64,000 bases of DNA from Rhodococcus sp. UNC23MFCrub1.1 (GTDB taxonomy: Bacteria; Actinomycetota; Actinomycetes; Mycobacteriales; Mycobacteriaceae), in assembly GCF_000686025.1 (NCBI RefSeq), contig NZ_JMLQ01000004.1, positions 62,001 to 126,000 on the forward strand. The letters are read 5' to 3'. Made by a program: the position numbers and the translations under genes. Within the stretch, counting starts at the first letter, position 1. Each line of letters starts with the position of its first letter. Below the pieces are notes generated by a model. That model searched no databases. It was not told where the DNA came from and saw nothing but the letters and a program-made list of their open reading frames with translations. Shown one piece after another: positions 26,140 through 35,370 of the stretch.

Positions 26140-27281
26140 ATGGCATCCGTACCCACGTTGCGGGACACGTGGCTCGCGCTGGGTGTGTCCACTCTGCCGT
26201 CCGACAGGCCGACCGCCGAGGCCGCCGTAGCGGATCTGTACAGGCATGCAGGGTTCCGTTGTCCCGAGTTCGTGTGGGTACCGTCCCCACCGGCTGGCGC
26301 CGAACTGGTTGTCTCCGAACAGTTGTCGGGTACGAACTCCCTGACGTCCGGTGCTGCCGCTCGAATCGCGTCGACCGTCTCACGGTCACGCGAACGCATG
26401 GACAACCGCACGGGCGGGGTGTCGCGACGATGGCCTTCCGACAGTCGCTCCCTCTGGGCTGCACGCACGCAGCCACTGGCGGAGTCCGCGCGGCAGGGGA
26501 TCGCGCCCGACGAGTTGCTGCGAATCGCGGTGTGGGATTCATTGCGCACCAGCCTGTTCGATGGAGTGGCGGCCGCTGTGCGGTCACTCGTTCAGCGACC
26601 GACGGGAAGCGTGGCGTGGTACGGGCAGCAGGAAGCGCACCGGCTCGCGTACTACGACATCCATCGCACACTGGGCATCTCTGCCTTCCGCGGTACGGAT
26701 CACGCATCCTCGATACTCAGACAGCCCTCGCGGGGGCGACCGGCTGGTGGTGGGCATTCGACAATGTCTGCGTCATGTCCGAGCGACCTGGAATTCTTCA
26801 GACCGAACCTCTTCCGGGAGCGGTGCACAACGAACGGCGACTGCACGGACAGAACGAGCCCGCCGTCCAGTTCGCCGACGGACGATCCGTTCATGTCGAT
26901 CACGGGACCATCGTTCCCGAGTGGGTGATCGCCGAACCCACCGTCGAGCGCATCGCACGCGAACGCAACATCGAGGTACGCCGGTGCGCCATCGAGCGCA
27001 TCGGGTGGGACGTCTACATCGACGAGGCCGGACTCGAGCTCGTCGACCGGACGGACGATCCGGGGAATGCCGGCGCCCCGCTGTCGCTCTACGCCACGCC
27101 GACCAGCTGGGTGGACGACGGCGGAATCCTGCTAGTGGTCAACGGTTCTGTCGATCGGGACGGTCGGCGGCGACGCTACGGGTTGCCGGTTCCGAACGGC
27201 ATGACGTCCGCGCTCGACGCCGCCGGATGGACCTACGGCATCACCGGCGACGACTACTCCTGTCTCGTGCGCCGCACGTGA
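26140..27281 (+). pseudogene. DUF6745-family protein interrupted by a frameshift
   Basis: From an ATG at 26140 the first ~185 residues (TLRDTWLALGVSTLPSDRPT, FRCPEFVWVPSPPAG, 'YYDIHRTLGISAFRG') match the N-terminal part of DUF6745 proteins. Near 26690-26710 the signal moves one frame over and continues with the diagnostic 'GATGWWWAFDNVCVMSERPG', 'LHGQNEPAVQFADGRSVHV', 'WVIAEPTVERI' and 'EVRRCAIERIGWDVYIDEAG' to the stop. A single missing base restores a ~380-residue protein. No long homopolymer lies at the break. Function of the family is unknown. The next gene is probably its usual partner. Confidence 0.8.
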
Positions 27282-27309
27282 CCACATTCCGACGACCGAG
27301 GTGACTTCG

Positions 27310-27762
27310 ATGACCACGACCATGACTTTGTCCACACTCACGGCCCTGACCGGCCTCGACGTCTTCGACTATCTCGATCGAGACGTGTCGATACCCGTCG
27401 TCGACGGGCTTCAAGCTCAGGGCGATCTGATCGTCGTGCCGCGCCCGATGATCGTCCACGTGCAGGCAGTTCGGGGCACGCGGGCCGGCGACGTGCCCCT
27501 CACCGGCGTCGAACTGCTTCGCAGCGCCGCCGGCGGCAACCCTCACAGCCTCGTCTGCGAGGAAGGCCATTGCATGTGGTCCACTCCGGTGTTCGATCCG
27601 AACGGCCTTGCGTTGGGCATCCTCGACACCGAGGTCACGGCGTACCTGATTCATCCCGAACACGGTGCGACAGGAATTGCGCCCGGCTCCTACGTCATCA
27701 GCAGGCAACGCGAGCGTGGAGTGGGTCGACACTTCCGATCAGCGCGGTTGGTCGCGGATTGA
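27310..27762 (+). CDS. Hypothetical partner protein of the DUF6745 gene
   Basis: 150 residues, soluble and mostly beta-strand-like, starting at the ATG after GAGGTG; an upstream GTG is possible. Features: 'QAQGDLIVVPRPM', 'ELLRSAAGGNPHSLVCEEGHCMW', 'DTEVTAYLIHPEHGATGIAPGSY' and 'ISRQRERG'. I know no domain name, but genes like this repeatedly follow DUF6745 genes in Actinobacteria as far as I recall. It is 28 bases downstream of the DUF6745 stop and ends at a hairpin. Confidence 0.6.
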   Translation: MTTTMTLSTLTALTGLDVFDYLDRDVSIPVVDGLQAQGDLIVVPRPMIVHVQAVRGTRAGDVPLTGVELLRSAAGGNPHSLVCEEGHCMWSTPVFDPNGLALGILDTEVTAYLIHPEHGATGIAPGSYVISRQRERGVGRHFRSARLVAD

Positions 27763-27775
27763 CGCACGCGACCAG

Positions 27776-27805
27776 CCAGGGGCGCGGCTGACACCGCGCC
27801 CCTGG
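27776..27805. terminator. Bidirectional hairpin terminator
   Basis: A perfect 12-bp inverted repeat (27776-27787 with 27794-27805) and a 6-base loop sit exactly between the converging DUF6745-partner and AztD genes and can serve both. Confidence 0.85.
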
Positions 27806-27816
27806 TGACGACAGGA

Positions 27817-29028
27817 TCAGTCGGTGACGGCCACGAACTCGTTCGGAGTGACGTCGAGTTCGCTGCTGACGGTGACGTCACCGGTGGTCAGATCCACGGC
27901 GTGGATGCTGTCGGTGTCCGGTTCGGTGACGTAGGCGGTGTCGCCGGTGATGGAGATGCCGGGGTGTGCGTCCTGGTACTCGCTGGGGCCTTCCCACTCA
28001 CCGATGACAGGGTAGGAAGCGGTGAACTCGCGCGTCTCGGGATCGAAGACGTGCAGGGCGCCGTCGGTTCCGATGATGTAGGCCTTGTCGTCGGGTCCAC
28101 GGGAGACCCCGCGCCAGGTGTACTCGGCACCGTCGGGCATCTGGACGACGTCCAGCGTCTTCGCCACGGTGTCGATGACGGTGACCGCCTGCAGCAGTGA
28201 GCCTTCCGCGTCTGCGTCGTTCTTGTAGTCGCCGACGACCAAGGGGCTGGTCTCGCTGACGTACGCGTTGCCCGTACGCCCGTAGGGCTGGTCCGGAGCG
28301 TCGAGCTTGGTGATCTCGCCCTTGTCGTAGACCAGGACACCGTTCTCGCAGCCGAATACGACGATCTCGTTCTGTGCCGTTCCCTCGCCGTGGACGCCGG
28401 GGCACTGATCGTTGCGCGCGATGACCGCACCGGCGGCATCGCGCACCTCGATACCGGTGCGTCCGTTGGCATTACCAACGGTGGTGAGGAACGTGCCGTC
28501 CTCGAGAACGACCGAGACTCCGTGATGCGCCTCCACACCGGGAATGCTCTCCACCTCGGGGAGACCGTCGCTCGACTCCAGTGCTGCCGTGTCGAAGATC
28601 GTGGTGTCGCTGGTACCGTCGGCGTACAAGATCGTCTTGCCGCCGTGCCGGACGACATGGCCCGCCTTCTCCGCCTCGAAGACCGTGTCCGTGAGCTGTG
28701 GTGCGTCCGTGGTGCCCGCGGCGGTGTCGAGTACTTGGAAGCCCTTGCTCGTGGTCACCATGACGTTGCGCCCGTCGCCGGCGAGGTTGAGGCGTGTGTA
28801 GTCCTCGGAGTCGAAGTCCGCGACGGTCTCGAGGGTGGCGGCGTCCAGCACCTGTACGCCGCCGTCGTAGGAGACCGCGACACGAGGGCCGGCCTGCATC
28901 GCTGCGGTGGTGCTCGTGGTGGAGTCGGCGGCGGTCGTGGTGGTTCCGGAGGAGCACGCCGCGAGAGTGACGACCGCGCCGAGCGCGAGCACAGTGGAGC
29001 CTGCCCGCCGGAAGTGATTGAGACGCAT
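27817..29028 (-). CDS. aztD: Zinc metallochaperone AztD, lipoprotein
   Basis: A 403-residue lipoprotein (lipobox 'VTLAAC') with a Thr/Ser-rich linker and a beta-propeller body: 'VAVSYDGGVQVLDAATLETVADF', 'VVRHGGKTILYADG', 'CPGVHGEGTAQNEIVVFGCENG', 'YTWRGVSRGPDDKAYIIG' and 'IHAVDLTTGDVT'. The conserved Cys pair and His residues match AztD proteins, which hold zinc outside the membrane and hand it to AztC. It is the last gene of the leftward zinc operon, 32 bases after aztC, and ends at a strong hairpin. Confidence 0.88.
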   Translation of the reverse strand: MRLNHFRRAGSTVLALGAVVTLAACSSGTTTTAADSTTSTTAAMQAGPRVAVSYDGGVQVLDAATLETVADFDSEDYTRLNLAGDGRNVMVTTSKGFQVLDTAAGTTDAPQLTDTVFEAEKAGHVVRHGGKTILYADGTSDTTIFDTAALESSDGLPEVESIPGVEAHHGVSVVLEDGTFLTTVGNANGRTGIEVRDAAGAVIARNDQCPGVHGEGTAQNEIVVFGCENGVLVYDKGEITKLDAPDQPYGRTGNAYVSETSPLVVGDYKNDADAEGSLLQAVTVIDTVAKTLDVVQMPDGAEYTWRGVSRGPDDKAYIIGTDGALHVFDPETREFTASYPVIGEWEGPSEYQDAHPGISITGDTAYVTEPDTDSIHAVDLTTGDVTVSSELDVTPNEFVAVTD

Positions 29029-29060
29029 GTGAATCCTTTTCTGTGTGGGAACGATACCGA

Positions 29061-29984
29061 TCAGGGGGAGAGGCCGGCGGCGATGCGTTCGGTGTTGACG
29101 CGCATCAACGTCAGATAGTCGGGGGCGCCGCCGTCGGGACCGGTGAGCGACTCGGTGAACAACTGCACGACGTCCACGCTGATGTCGGCTTCACTGGCGA
29201 GTGCCTGAACGAGTCGGTCGGGCGAGGACGATTCTGCGAAGACGGTGCGGACACCGGTGGAGTCGACGGCATCGACGAGATCGGACAGGTCGGACGCCGA
29301 CGGTGCGGCGAGGGTGGTGCCGCCGGGAATGACCGCCCCGACGACCTCGAAGTCGAAACGGTCAGCGAGGTAACCGAAGACATGGTGGTTGGTGACGAGC
29401 GCACGCCGTTCGTCGGGGATCGCGGCGAACAAGGCGGACATCTCCTCGTCGAGACTCTGCAGCTGTCCTCGGTACTCGGCCGCTCGTGTCGACATGGTGG
29501 CCGGATCCACTCCGTCGAGATCGCCGAGCACCGGTTCCAAGGAATCGACGACGGCGATCATGCGGGCAGGATCGGTCCAGAAGTGGGAGTCCGGGCTGCC
29601 CGCCGCGTCGCCCTCCCGGTAGTCGAGCACGTCGATGACGTCCCCGGCGACGAACGTCGGAACCTTCTCTGCGGCTGCGGCGTCGAGATGCTGCTGTAGT
29701 CCCTCCTCCAATCCCAGCCCGTTCGAGACGACGAGGTCCGCCGAGCGCAGACGCGCGCCCTCCTGCGCGGAGATCTCGAACGAGTGTGGGTCGGCGTTCG
29801 GCTTCATCAGCGTCACGACCTCTGCCTCGTCGCCGACGAGTTCCTCGACGACGTCGCCGAGGATGTTCGTGGAGACCATGACCACCGGACGGTCGTCGGC
29901 TGTCGCCGAACATCCAGCGAGAAGGGCCACCACAGCGACTGCCGCCGCGGCCAGGAGACTGCCCGTCCGGTGTCCTCGCATCAT
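29061..29984 (-). CDS. aztC: Zinc ABC transporter substrate-binding lipoprotein AztC
   Basis: A 307-residue cluster A-I metal-binding lipoprotein (lipobox 'ALLAGC'). The metal ligands expected in the family are visible: His in 'NADPHSFE', His in 'DSHFWTDP', His in 'TNHHVFGYLA', and an acidic residue in 'VFAESSSP'. The His-rich loop of ZnuA is missing, as in AztC, where the separate AztD protein supplies zinc. The start overlaps the stop of the upstream AztD-like gene (ATGA). It delivers Zn(II) to the AztB permease. Confidence 0.92.
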   Translation of the reverse strand: MMRGHRTGSLLAAAAVAVVALLAGCSATADDRPVVMVSTNILGDVVEELVGDEAEVVTLMKPNADPHSFEISAQEGARLRSADLVVSNGLGLEEGLQQHLDAAAAEKVPTFVAGDVIDVLDYREGDAAGSPDSHFWTDPARMIAVVDSLEPVLGDLDGVDPATMSTRAAEYRGQLQSLDEEMSALFAAIPDERRALVTNHHVFGYLADRFDFEVVGAVIPGGTTLAAPSASDLSDLVDAVDSTGVRTVFAESSSPDRLVQALASEADISVDVVQLFTESLTGPDGGAPDYLTLMRVNTERIAAGLSP

Positions 29985-31201
29985 CAGCGTCCCGTCTCGG
30001 CCGTGAAGGCCGGTTCGGACGCGGTCTCGAACGTGCGGGAGACGCGGGCGTCGTCGGCGTAGTCGATCTCGTACAGCTTCCGTTCGGTGGGCGCGCTGAG
30101 GTAGGCGCGCTGCTGGTCGGCGATCAGAGTGGGTGTCTCACCGGCGGCCTGTGATGCGGCGACGAGCGCGCCCGTCTCGGCAACGACCGAACCGTCGGCT
30201 CCGTCCAGCACGAACACGCGGCCGTCGGCCGAGAGGCCGAGAAGATGGTCGTCGCTGTCGTCGACCGCCGACACATGCGTCAAGCGAGTGGGAGCGGGAA
30301 GGAGCGTCCACGACCTCTGGCGGGTGTCGAGTAACCAGATGCCCTGATCGCCGGCGAGGCCGGCGACGGTGGGGCGGCCCTCGCGATTGTCGAACGACGT
30401 TGCGGGAGGGGCGGACACGTCAGTCGGGTACGGGATCTTTTCCACTGTGAGTTCGTCTCCGGTGGCGGACGCGAGCAGCGCGCCGTCGAAGCAGCCGATC
30501 ACGGTGCCGACACGCGTGGTGATGGTGCCGGCGGCGTCGGGGCACGACTCGACGAGACCGGTGCGCTTTCCGTCCGAGGTGTGTCCGACGACTGTCCGTG
30601 AGGGGCCGACCCCGTCGGTGACGAGGGCGAACGATCCGACGGGCACGACCATGCCGTCTCCCGGCGGGTTCTGCAGCCGGAACGACTCGGAGATCTCGCC
30701 CTTCGACAACGCCGCGGTGTCGAGCAGGACGGCGTCGCCGGAGTCGGGGAAGTAGAGCCCGGTTCCGCCCGAGGTGGATTGATTCGACGTGGCCACGGTC
30801 GCGTCGCCGGCGCCCTCGACGGTGCCGAGGAGCCGGGGTTCGGCGCGGTAGTAGTGGAAGTGGTCGACGTGGTCCCAGGTCCAGACGCCACTGTCCACGA
30901 TCTCGATTCCCGCGTCCGTCCCGGCGAACAGGTAGCGTCCGTCGGTGCTCATCGCCTCGGGTGCACCGATGGTGCCGAGGTCGGACACCGATTCGTCCAG
31001 TAGGTCCAGGTGCGAGATCGAGCCGGTGGGATCGATGGTCGTGAGGCCGAGTCGTGGCTCGGCGAGTTCCGCGGCGTCGGCGATCGCTCCGTGGCCTTCG
31101 GCGGGTACCTCGTCGGCGGGGATCGTCGGAGCCTGCTCGGTGGAGCACGCGGTCAGGCCGACGACGAGGGCGAGAGCGGTGGTCGTGATGTGTTGTCGCA
31201 C
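29984..31201 (-). CDS. Second AztD-like beta-propeller lipoprotein
   Basis: A 405-residue lipoprotein (lipobox 'VVGLTAC') of the same length and propeller type as AztD: 'GRYLFAGTDAGIEIVDSG', 'LYFPDSGDAVLLDTAALSKGE', 'ESCPDAAGTITTRVGTVIGC', 'GQDQGIWLLD'-like and 'ERKLYEIDYADD'. It carries a metal-like site 'WDHVDHFHYYRAEPR'. It lies between aztB and aztC with ATGA coupling to aztC, so it is probably a diverged second zinc chaperone or sensor of the system. The acidic/His N-terminal linker (EVPAEGHGAIADAAELAEP) also differs from AztD. Confidence 0.75.
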   Translation of the reverse strand: MRQHITTTALALVVGLTACSTEQAPTIPADEVPAEGHGAIADAAELAEPRLGLTTIDPTGSISHLDLLDESVSDLGTIGAPEAMSTDGRYLFAGTDAGIEIVDSGVWTWDHVDHFHYYRAEPRLLGTVEGAGDATVATSNQSTSGGTGLYFPDSGDAVLLDTAALSKGEISESFRLQNPPGDGMVVPVGSFALVTDGVGPSRTVVGHTSDGKRTGLVESCPDAAGTITTRVGTVIGCFDGALLASATGDELTVEKIPYPTDVSAPPATSFDNREGRPTVAGLAGDQGIWLLDTRQRSWTLLPAPTRLTHVSAVDDSDDHLLGLSADGRVFVLDGADGSVVAETGALVAASQAAGETPTLIADQQRAYLSAPTERKLYEIDYADDARVSRTFETASEPAFTAETGR

Positions 31202-31234
31202 AGTGTCCTTTCGGGTGGATCGGGTCGGCCGGTG

Positions 31235-32092
31235 TCAGACGGAGAGCGCCGGCGCTGATGTCGTGCGTCCGATCGACGCGGTCGCCGCCCTTGCCGCCAC
31301 CGACAGGCCCGACAGCGCGATCGCCGTCGCGGCGACCGTGGCGCCGGCCGCCGTGGCCGCGTGCCACGAGATGAGCAGACCGACGAACACCGACAGCACA
31401 CCGATCGAGGCGGCCGCCACCATTCGAGTCGGTATCCGAGTGGTCCACTGCCCGGCGGCGACGGCAGGTGCGAGCAGGAGTCCGACGACCAGAAGCGAGC
31501 CGACAGCCTGGTAGGAGGCCACGACAGCAAGCGTCACCAGGGCGACCAGAGCAGCCTGTGCCGCGCGGGGAGCAAGGCCCAGTACCGACGCGATGCGGGG
31601 ATCGAGCGCGAGCGCCACCAACGAGCGGTGGAAGCCCGCGGCCACCGTCATGCCGACCACCACAGCGACGGCCAGGAGTGCGATGTCCACGGACGTGATG
31701 GCCAGGATGTCTCCGAACAGGATGGACGTGGCATCGGTGGCGAAGCTTCCCGAATGGGAGATGATGATGACTCCCAGTGCCAGCATCGAGACGAACAGCA
31801 TGCCGATGCTCGTGTCGTAGGAGAGGGATCCGCGACGCTGGAGCGCAGCGATGCCGAGGCTCATCACGACCGCGCTGAGCGCGCCGCCCACCAGCGCGGG
31901 CGCCCCCAGGACCGTCGCCAGGGCGACCCCGGGCAACATCCCGTGCGCGAGGGCTTCTCCCAGAAAAGCCATGCCGCGGATGACGACCCACGTACCGACG
32001 ACCCCGCACAGCACCGCCACGAGTGCGCCCCCGACGAGGGCGCGTTGCACGAAGGCGAGCGAGAAGGGCTCGACGAGCGCCTGAATTGTCAC
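31235..32092 (-). CDS. aztB: Zinc ABC transporter permease AztB
   Basis: A 285-residue ABC-3 family permease (PF00950) with about eight helices. Landmarks are 'PFSLAFVQRALVGGALVAVLCGVVGTWVVIRGMAF', 'GEALAHGMLPGVALA', 'SYDTSIGMLFVSMLALGVII' and 'GSLLVVGLLLAPAVAA'. The GTG at 32092 gives the usual N-terminus just before 'FVQRAL', while upstream residues are not family-like. It opens the leftward azt operon and diverges from aztA over a short region holding a Zur-like box. Confidence 0.92.
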   Translation of the reverse strand: MTIQALVEPFSLAFVQRALVGGALVAVLCGVVGTWVVIRGMAFLGEALAHGMLPGVALATVLGAPALVGGALSAVVMSLGIAALQRRGSLSYDTSIGMLFVSMLALGVIIISHSGSFATDATSILFGDILAITSVDIALLAVAVVVGMTVAAGFHRSLVALALDPRIASVLGLAPRAAQAALVALVTLAVVASYQAVGSLLVVGLLLAPAVAAGQWTTRIPTRMVAAASIGVLSVFVGLLISWHAATAAGATVAATAIALSGLSVAARAATASIGRTTSAPALSV

Positions 32093-32112
32093 GCTTGGGA
32101 TCGTAACGATAG

Positions 32113-32127
32113 TGATAGTGGTTTTCA
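32113..32127. promoter_or_regulatory. Zur-like box between aztB and aztA
   Basis: TGATAGTGGTTTTCA fits the 15-bp actinobacterial Zur consensus TGAAAATGATTTTCA at 12 of 15 positions and lies in the 54-base region between the divergent aztB and aztA starts. It predicts zinc repression of the whole import system. Confidence 0.7.
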
Positions 32128-32146
32128 AAGTCGTTAAGGTGAGTCC

Positions 32147-32791
32147 ATGAGCCAGATCGACACGACCCGACTCGCTGCTCGGCTGCGCAGTGCCCGCGTG
32201 GAGTTCGACAAACACGTGGCCATCGACGGGGTCGACCTCGATGTCGTCGCGGGAGAGGTGACGGCGATCGCAGGTCCGAACGGTGCCGGCAAATCCACAC
32301 TGCTGGAGATGATCGCGGGAACGCGTGCGCTGACGTCCGGCACCCGAGTCGCGACGCGGGCACTAGGATTCGTTCCACAGCGCGCGGCGGTCCCGGACCG
32401 ACTGCCGGTGACGGTGCGGGACGTCGCGACAGTCGGCGTCTGGGGCGGGAGGCGGGCGTGGCGCCGTCTCGATGCCGAGTCTCGCCGTGTCGTCGACGAC
32501 GCGCTCGATCGCCTCGGTATCAGCGAGCTCGCAGACAGGCCCTTCTCCGCGTTGTCAGGCGGTCAGAGACAGCGGGCGTTGCTCGCGCAGGGCCTTGCGC
32601 GTCGCGCTGATCTTCTGCTTCTCGACGAACCCACGACGGGTCTGGACGCGACGAGCGGGGATCGCATTCGGGACGTCATGAGGGCTGAAGCCCGGCGCGG
32701 CGTGGCAGTCGCCTGCGTGTCTCACGATCCGCTCGTGATCGACATGGCCGATCGGGTCGTGAAGCTCGAGGCGGGGCGGGTGGTCCGCTGA
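32147..32791 (+). CDS. aztA: Zinc ABC transporter ATP-binding protein AztA
   Basis: A 214-residue ABC ATPase: Walker A 'GPNGAGKST', 'LGFVPQRAAVPDRLPVTVRDV' (Q-loop region, typical for zinc/manganese importers), signature 'LSGGQRQR', Walker B 'LLLLDEPTTGLD' and H-loop 'VSHDPL'. It diverges from the permease gene, an arrangement that places both under one Zur site. It energises zinc import by AztB. Confidence 0.9.
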   Translation: MSQIDTTRLAARLRSARVEFDKHVAIDGVDLDVVAGEVTAIAGPNGAGKSTLLEMIAGTRALTSGTRVATRALGFVPQRAAVPDRLPVTVRDVATVGVWGGRRAWRRLDAESRRVVDDALDRLGISELADRPFSALSGGQRQRALLAQGLARRADLLLLDEPTTGLDATSGDRIRDVMRAEARRGVAVACVSHDPLVIDMADRVVKLEAGRVVR

Positions 32792-32894
32792 TGGGCGTTC
32801 GAGTGTCACCGATCGACCGTGGATGCCGAACGGGTCATCGATTGTGGACTGTCGCCCCCGTCCACCGGGGTCGGAAGTCCACGACCGCTACGAC

Positions 32895-34079
32895 TCAGGA
32901 GGCGCTCTGCTGCTTGTGGTTCCGACGGTCGACACGTGCTGCAACCCCCGCTGCGACGACGGCCGCGCACATCGCCACCACGACCGCGAGTACCGAGCGG
33001 GAACCCACGGTCCCGGGGTCGAGAACGAGAATCCGGTCGGCACTACCCGTCCATCCGAACTCGTACGGACGGTCCGGAGGAGCGGACAGTGTGACGACGG
33101 CGAGCATGGTCGGGATCAGCAGGCCCACGGAAGTGATCGTCGGATCGGACGGTCGGGACGACAGTAGCGAATAGACGATGGCAGCAGGCAGGACCACGGC
33201 ATACCCGACGGTGGACACGAGGCCGTACGGGAACAGAGCCGACGCGCAGACGAGCGCGAGGATGCAGCAGCCCACCGGAGTGGAGGGTGCCCACCGCGCT
33301 GCGAGGGCGCCGACGGTGAAGCCGGCGATCGCGAGGAGAACGAGCCACCACGCGTTCCACACCATTCCTCCGACGAAGGTGCAGGCCACGGCAAGCCCTG
33401 CGCACAAGAATGCACCGCTGTCCGCGGAACCGATGGCTGCCCCGACGATCACGACGACCGTCGCTGCCGCGGCCACTGTCCACTGACCGACGGACGCACT
33501 GTAGTCACCGAGGAGCGCGTACACGACCCACAGCAGACTGACCGCAGCGGCCATGCGCCAGTGCACAGTTCGGGGACCACGGGTCACGACGTGCGGCATC
33601 GAGATCGTGCTCGCGAGTAGCACTGCGGTCACCACGAGCACCGGGATCGGCACGACCGGCTCGGGGAAGAATGCGTCGCCCGGCAGACTCACCGACCATC
33701 GGAAGTGGTCCGGATACTGCTGCGCAACGAGTGGGGAGAAGCGGTAGGCCGATGCGGCTCCGAGAGCCAGAGCGACGAATGCGGTGCGACTGGTGTGGGC
33801 CAGTGTCACCGCCGTGACGAGGATCAGTCCGGATCCGACACCGGCCACAGTCACGGACCACGCCGTGGAGATGTCGACCGCCGCCGGCGTTGCCAGGACG
33901 GCGGTGCCCGCCGCGCCGACACCGGTGATCAAGCCCCGCCGCGAGTGAGTGAACGCCACACGGACAGCCGTCAATACCACCACGACTGCGACGACGCCGG
34001 CCCACGCGGGACTGAGGAACACAGAGCTGACAGGAGAGTCGCGCTCTGCCACCATCAGATCGGTGGGCGGGGTGGACAT
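32895..34079 (-). CDS. Large polytopic membrane protein, unknown
   Basis: 394 residues from MSTPPTDLMVAERD with about eleven hydrophobic helices and short loops. Conserved-looking stretches are 'SAYRFSPLVAQQYPDHFRWSVSLPGDAFFPEP' in the first outside loop and 'PYEFGWTGSADRILVL' near the end. No domain recognised. The loops are too short for an enzyme domain, so it may be a transporter or a scaffold. It is convergent with aztA and divergent from a 55-residue acidic protein. Confidence 0.7.
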   Translation of the reverse strand: MSTPPTDLMVAERDSPVSSVFLSPAWAGVVAVVVVLTAVRVAFTHSRRGLITGVGAAGTAVLATPAAVDISTAWSVTVAGVGSGLILVTAVTLAHTSRTAFVALALGAASAYRFSPLVAQQYPDHFRWSVSLPGDAFFPEPVVPIPVLVVTAVLLASTISMPHVVTRGPRTVHWRMAAAVSLLWVVYALLGDYSASVGQWTVAAAATVVVIVGAAIGSADSGAFLCAGLAVACTFVGGMVWNAWWLVLLAIAGFTVGALAARWAPSTPVGCCILALVCASALFPYGLVSTVGYAVVLPAAIVYSLLSSRPSDPTITSVGLLIPTMLAVVTLSAPPDRPYEFGWTGSADRILVLDPGTVGSRSVLAVVVAMCAAVVAAGVAARVDRRNHKQQSAS

Positions 34080-34191
34080 CACCGCGAGACACGCTGTGTA
34101 GGCGCCCGTTCCGGCGGCGGCGCTCGCCCGAGGGTCGTACTGTCGCCACTGCACGGCGACCAAACTACCGCGGTGACACACGGAGGCAGCG

Positions 34192-34359
34192 ATGAGTACC
34201 GACCACGAGCAGCCGGACGACCCACGCGCCCACTGGCGCGTTCTGCCGGAGACGGTGTCACCGACCGACGACGGAGTGCAGACGCAGACGACGCAGGTCG
34301 ATCTCGATGTGCCGCCGTCGTTCGATCCGATTCAGGGAATGGTGCGCACGTACCGCTGA
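34192..34359 (+). CDS. Small acidic hypothetical protein
   Basis: 55 residues starting at an ATG with a good GGAGG seven bases upstream. The protein is polar and acidic (MSTDHEQPDDPRAHWRVLPE ... DLDVPPSFDPIQGMVRTYR) with no signal or helix-rich core, probably unstructured. Family unknown. It diverges from the large membrane protein and converges with the PhyH gene. Confidence 0.6.
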   Translation: MSTDHEQPDDPRAHWRVLPETVSPTDDGVQTQTTQVDLDVPPSFDPIQGMVRTYR

Positions 34360-34383
34360 CGACGGCCGCTGCCGCCGGCCGAC

Positions 34384-35370
34384 TCAGTCCCGGCGACCCA
34401 CCACCGGGTTGAGCTCGGAGTCCGCGAGTCCGCCCGGCTCGATGCCGGGGAGGAACTCGCGCCACGTACCGCTGATCAGGGTCGGCGATTCCACGACACG
34501 GGTGCCGTCGGCGAAGTAGGTGGTGGCGAGTGCTCGACGCGGCTGCGTCGTCCGGTTCGGGCCCGCAGTGTGGAAGCACAGCGCGGAATGGAACGACACG
34601 TCTCCCACTGCGAACGGCTCCGCTTCCACCGCGACGTCACGCTGGAGGAAGCGTTGGGTGACGGCCTCGTCGTACGACGTGCCGACCTTGACGAACTCCA
34701 GATCGGCGACCTCGTCCAACACGTCCCGACCGCGGGCGAAGGACAGCGGACCCATCCGGCCCGGGATGGCCGACATCGGCATCCACGCGGTGACGGCGTC
34801 GGTGGTCTGCAGGGGGAAGTGTTCGGCGTCGTGATGCCACGGCGTGCGCCCGCAGCCGGGCTCTTTGGACAGCGCATTGTCGTGGTACAGGCGCACTCCG
34901 GGCACGTCGAGCAGTGCCGCAGCCAGACCGCCGATGCGGGGCGAGAGCGCCACGGTGCGCATCAGATCGTCGTGGAGCCACATCTGCTCGAGCGCGGTGA
35001 ATCGCCCGGCGACGTCGTCACCGTGCTCCGCGCGCAGCAACTCCTCGAGTCGCTCGGCGAGGCGGCGCACCACCGCCGGCGACAGCACTGCGGGCAGTCG
35101 CACGAAAGCCTGCCGTGCGAAGGCCTCGACGGAAGCGGGATCGAGGGCGTAGGGCTCGGCCAGCTCGCGCTCGATCTGCTCGTCCGTGGCGGCCTCGACA
35201 TCGGGCAGGCCGGGACCCTCGACCAGTTCGGCGGGCGCCGCATCGTTCGCGGCCAGGGTGACGTACCAGTCCCACCAGTCCTGATCGTCGCCTGCCCAGT
35301 CCTGATCGATACCGCCGTCCCGGTTCTGTTCGGGCAGGCGATCATTGGTGGTCGAGTCGTTCAGAGCCAC
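34384..35370 (-). CDS. Phytanoyl-CoA dioxygenase (PhyH) family Fe(II)/2-oxoglutarate oxygenase
   Basis: 328 residues. The metal-binding HxD is in 'TPWHHDAEHFPL' and the distal His in 'ALCFHTAGPNRT', followed by the 2-oxoglutarate-binding Arg in 'QPRRALATTYF'. 'LYHDNALSKEPG' is also typical of PhyH enzymes acting on small natural-product or compatible-solute substrates. The GTG start overlaps the end of the upstream methyltransferase gene by 10 bases, so the two are coupled and likely act on the same molecule by methylation then hydroxylation or the reverse. Substrate unknown. Confidence 0.88.
   Translation of the reverse strand: MALNDSTTNDRLPEQNRDGGIDQDWAGDDQDWWDWYVTLAANDAAPAELVEGPGLPDVEAATDEQIERELAEPYALDPASVEAFARQAFVRLPAVLSPAVVRRLAERLEELLRAEHGDDVAGRFTALEQMWLHDDLMRTVALSPRIGGLAAALLDVPGVRLYHDNALSKEPGCGRTPWHHDAEHFPLQTTDAVTAWMPMSAIPGRMGPLSFARGRDVLDEVADLEFVKVGTSYDEAVTQRFLQRDVAVEAEPFAVGDVSFHSALCFHTAGPNRTTQPRRALATTYFADGTRVVESPTLISGTWREFLPGIEPGGLADSELNPVVGRRD

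Noticed and set aside
30420..32378. A 652-residue minus-strand open frame across the azt region
   Set aside because: Arg/His-rich and out of frame with the AztD-like protein and AztB, which carry the real motifs.
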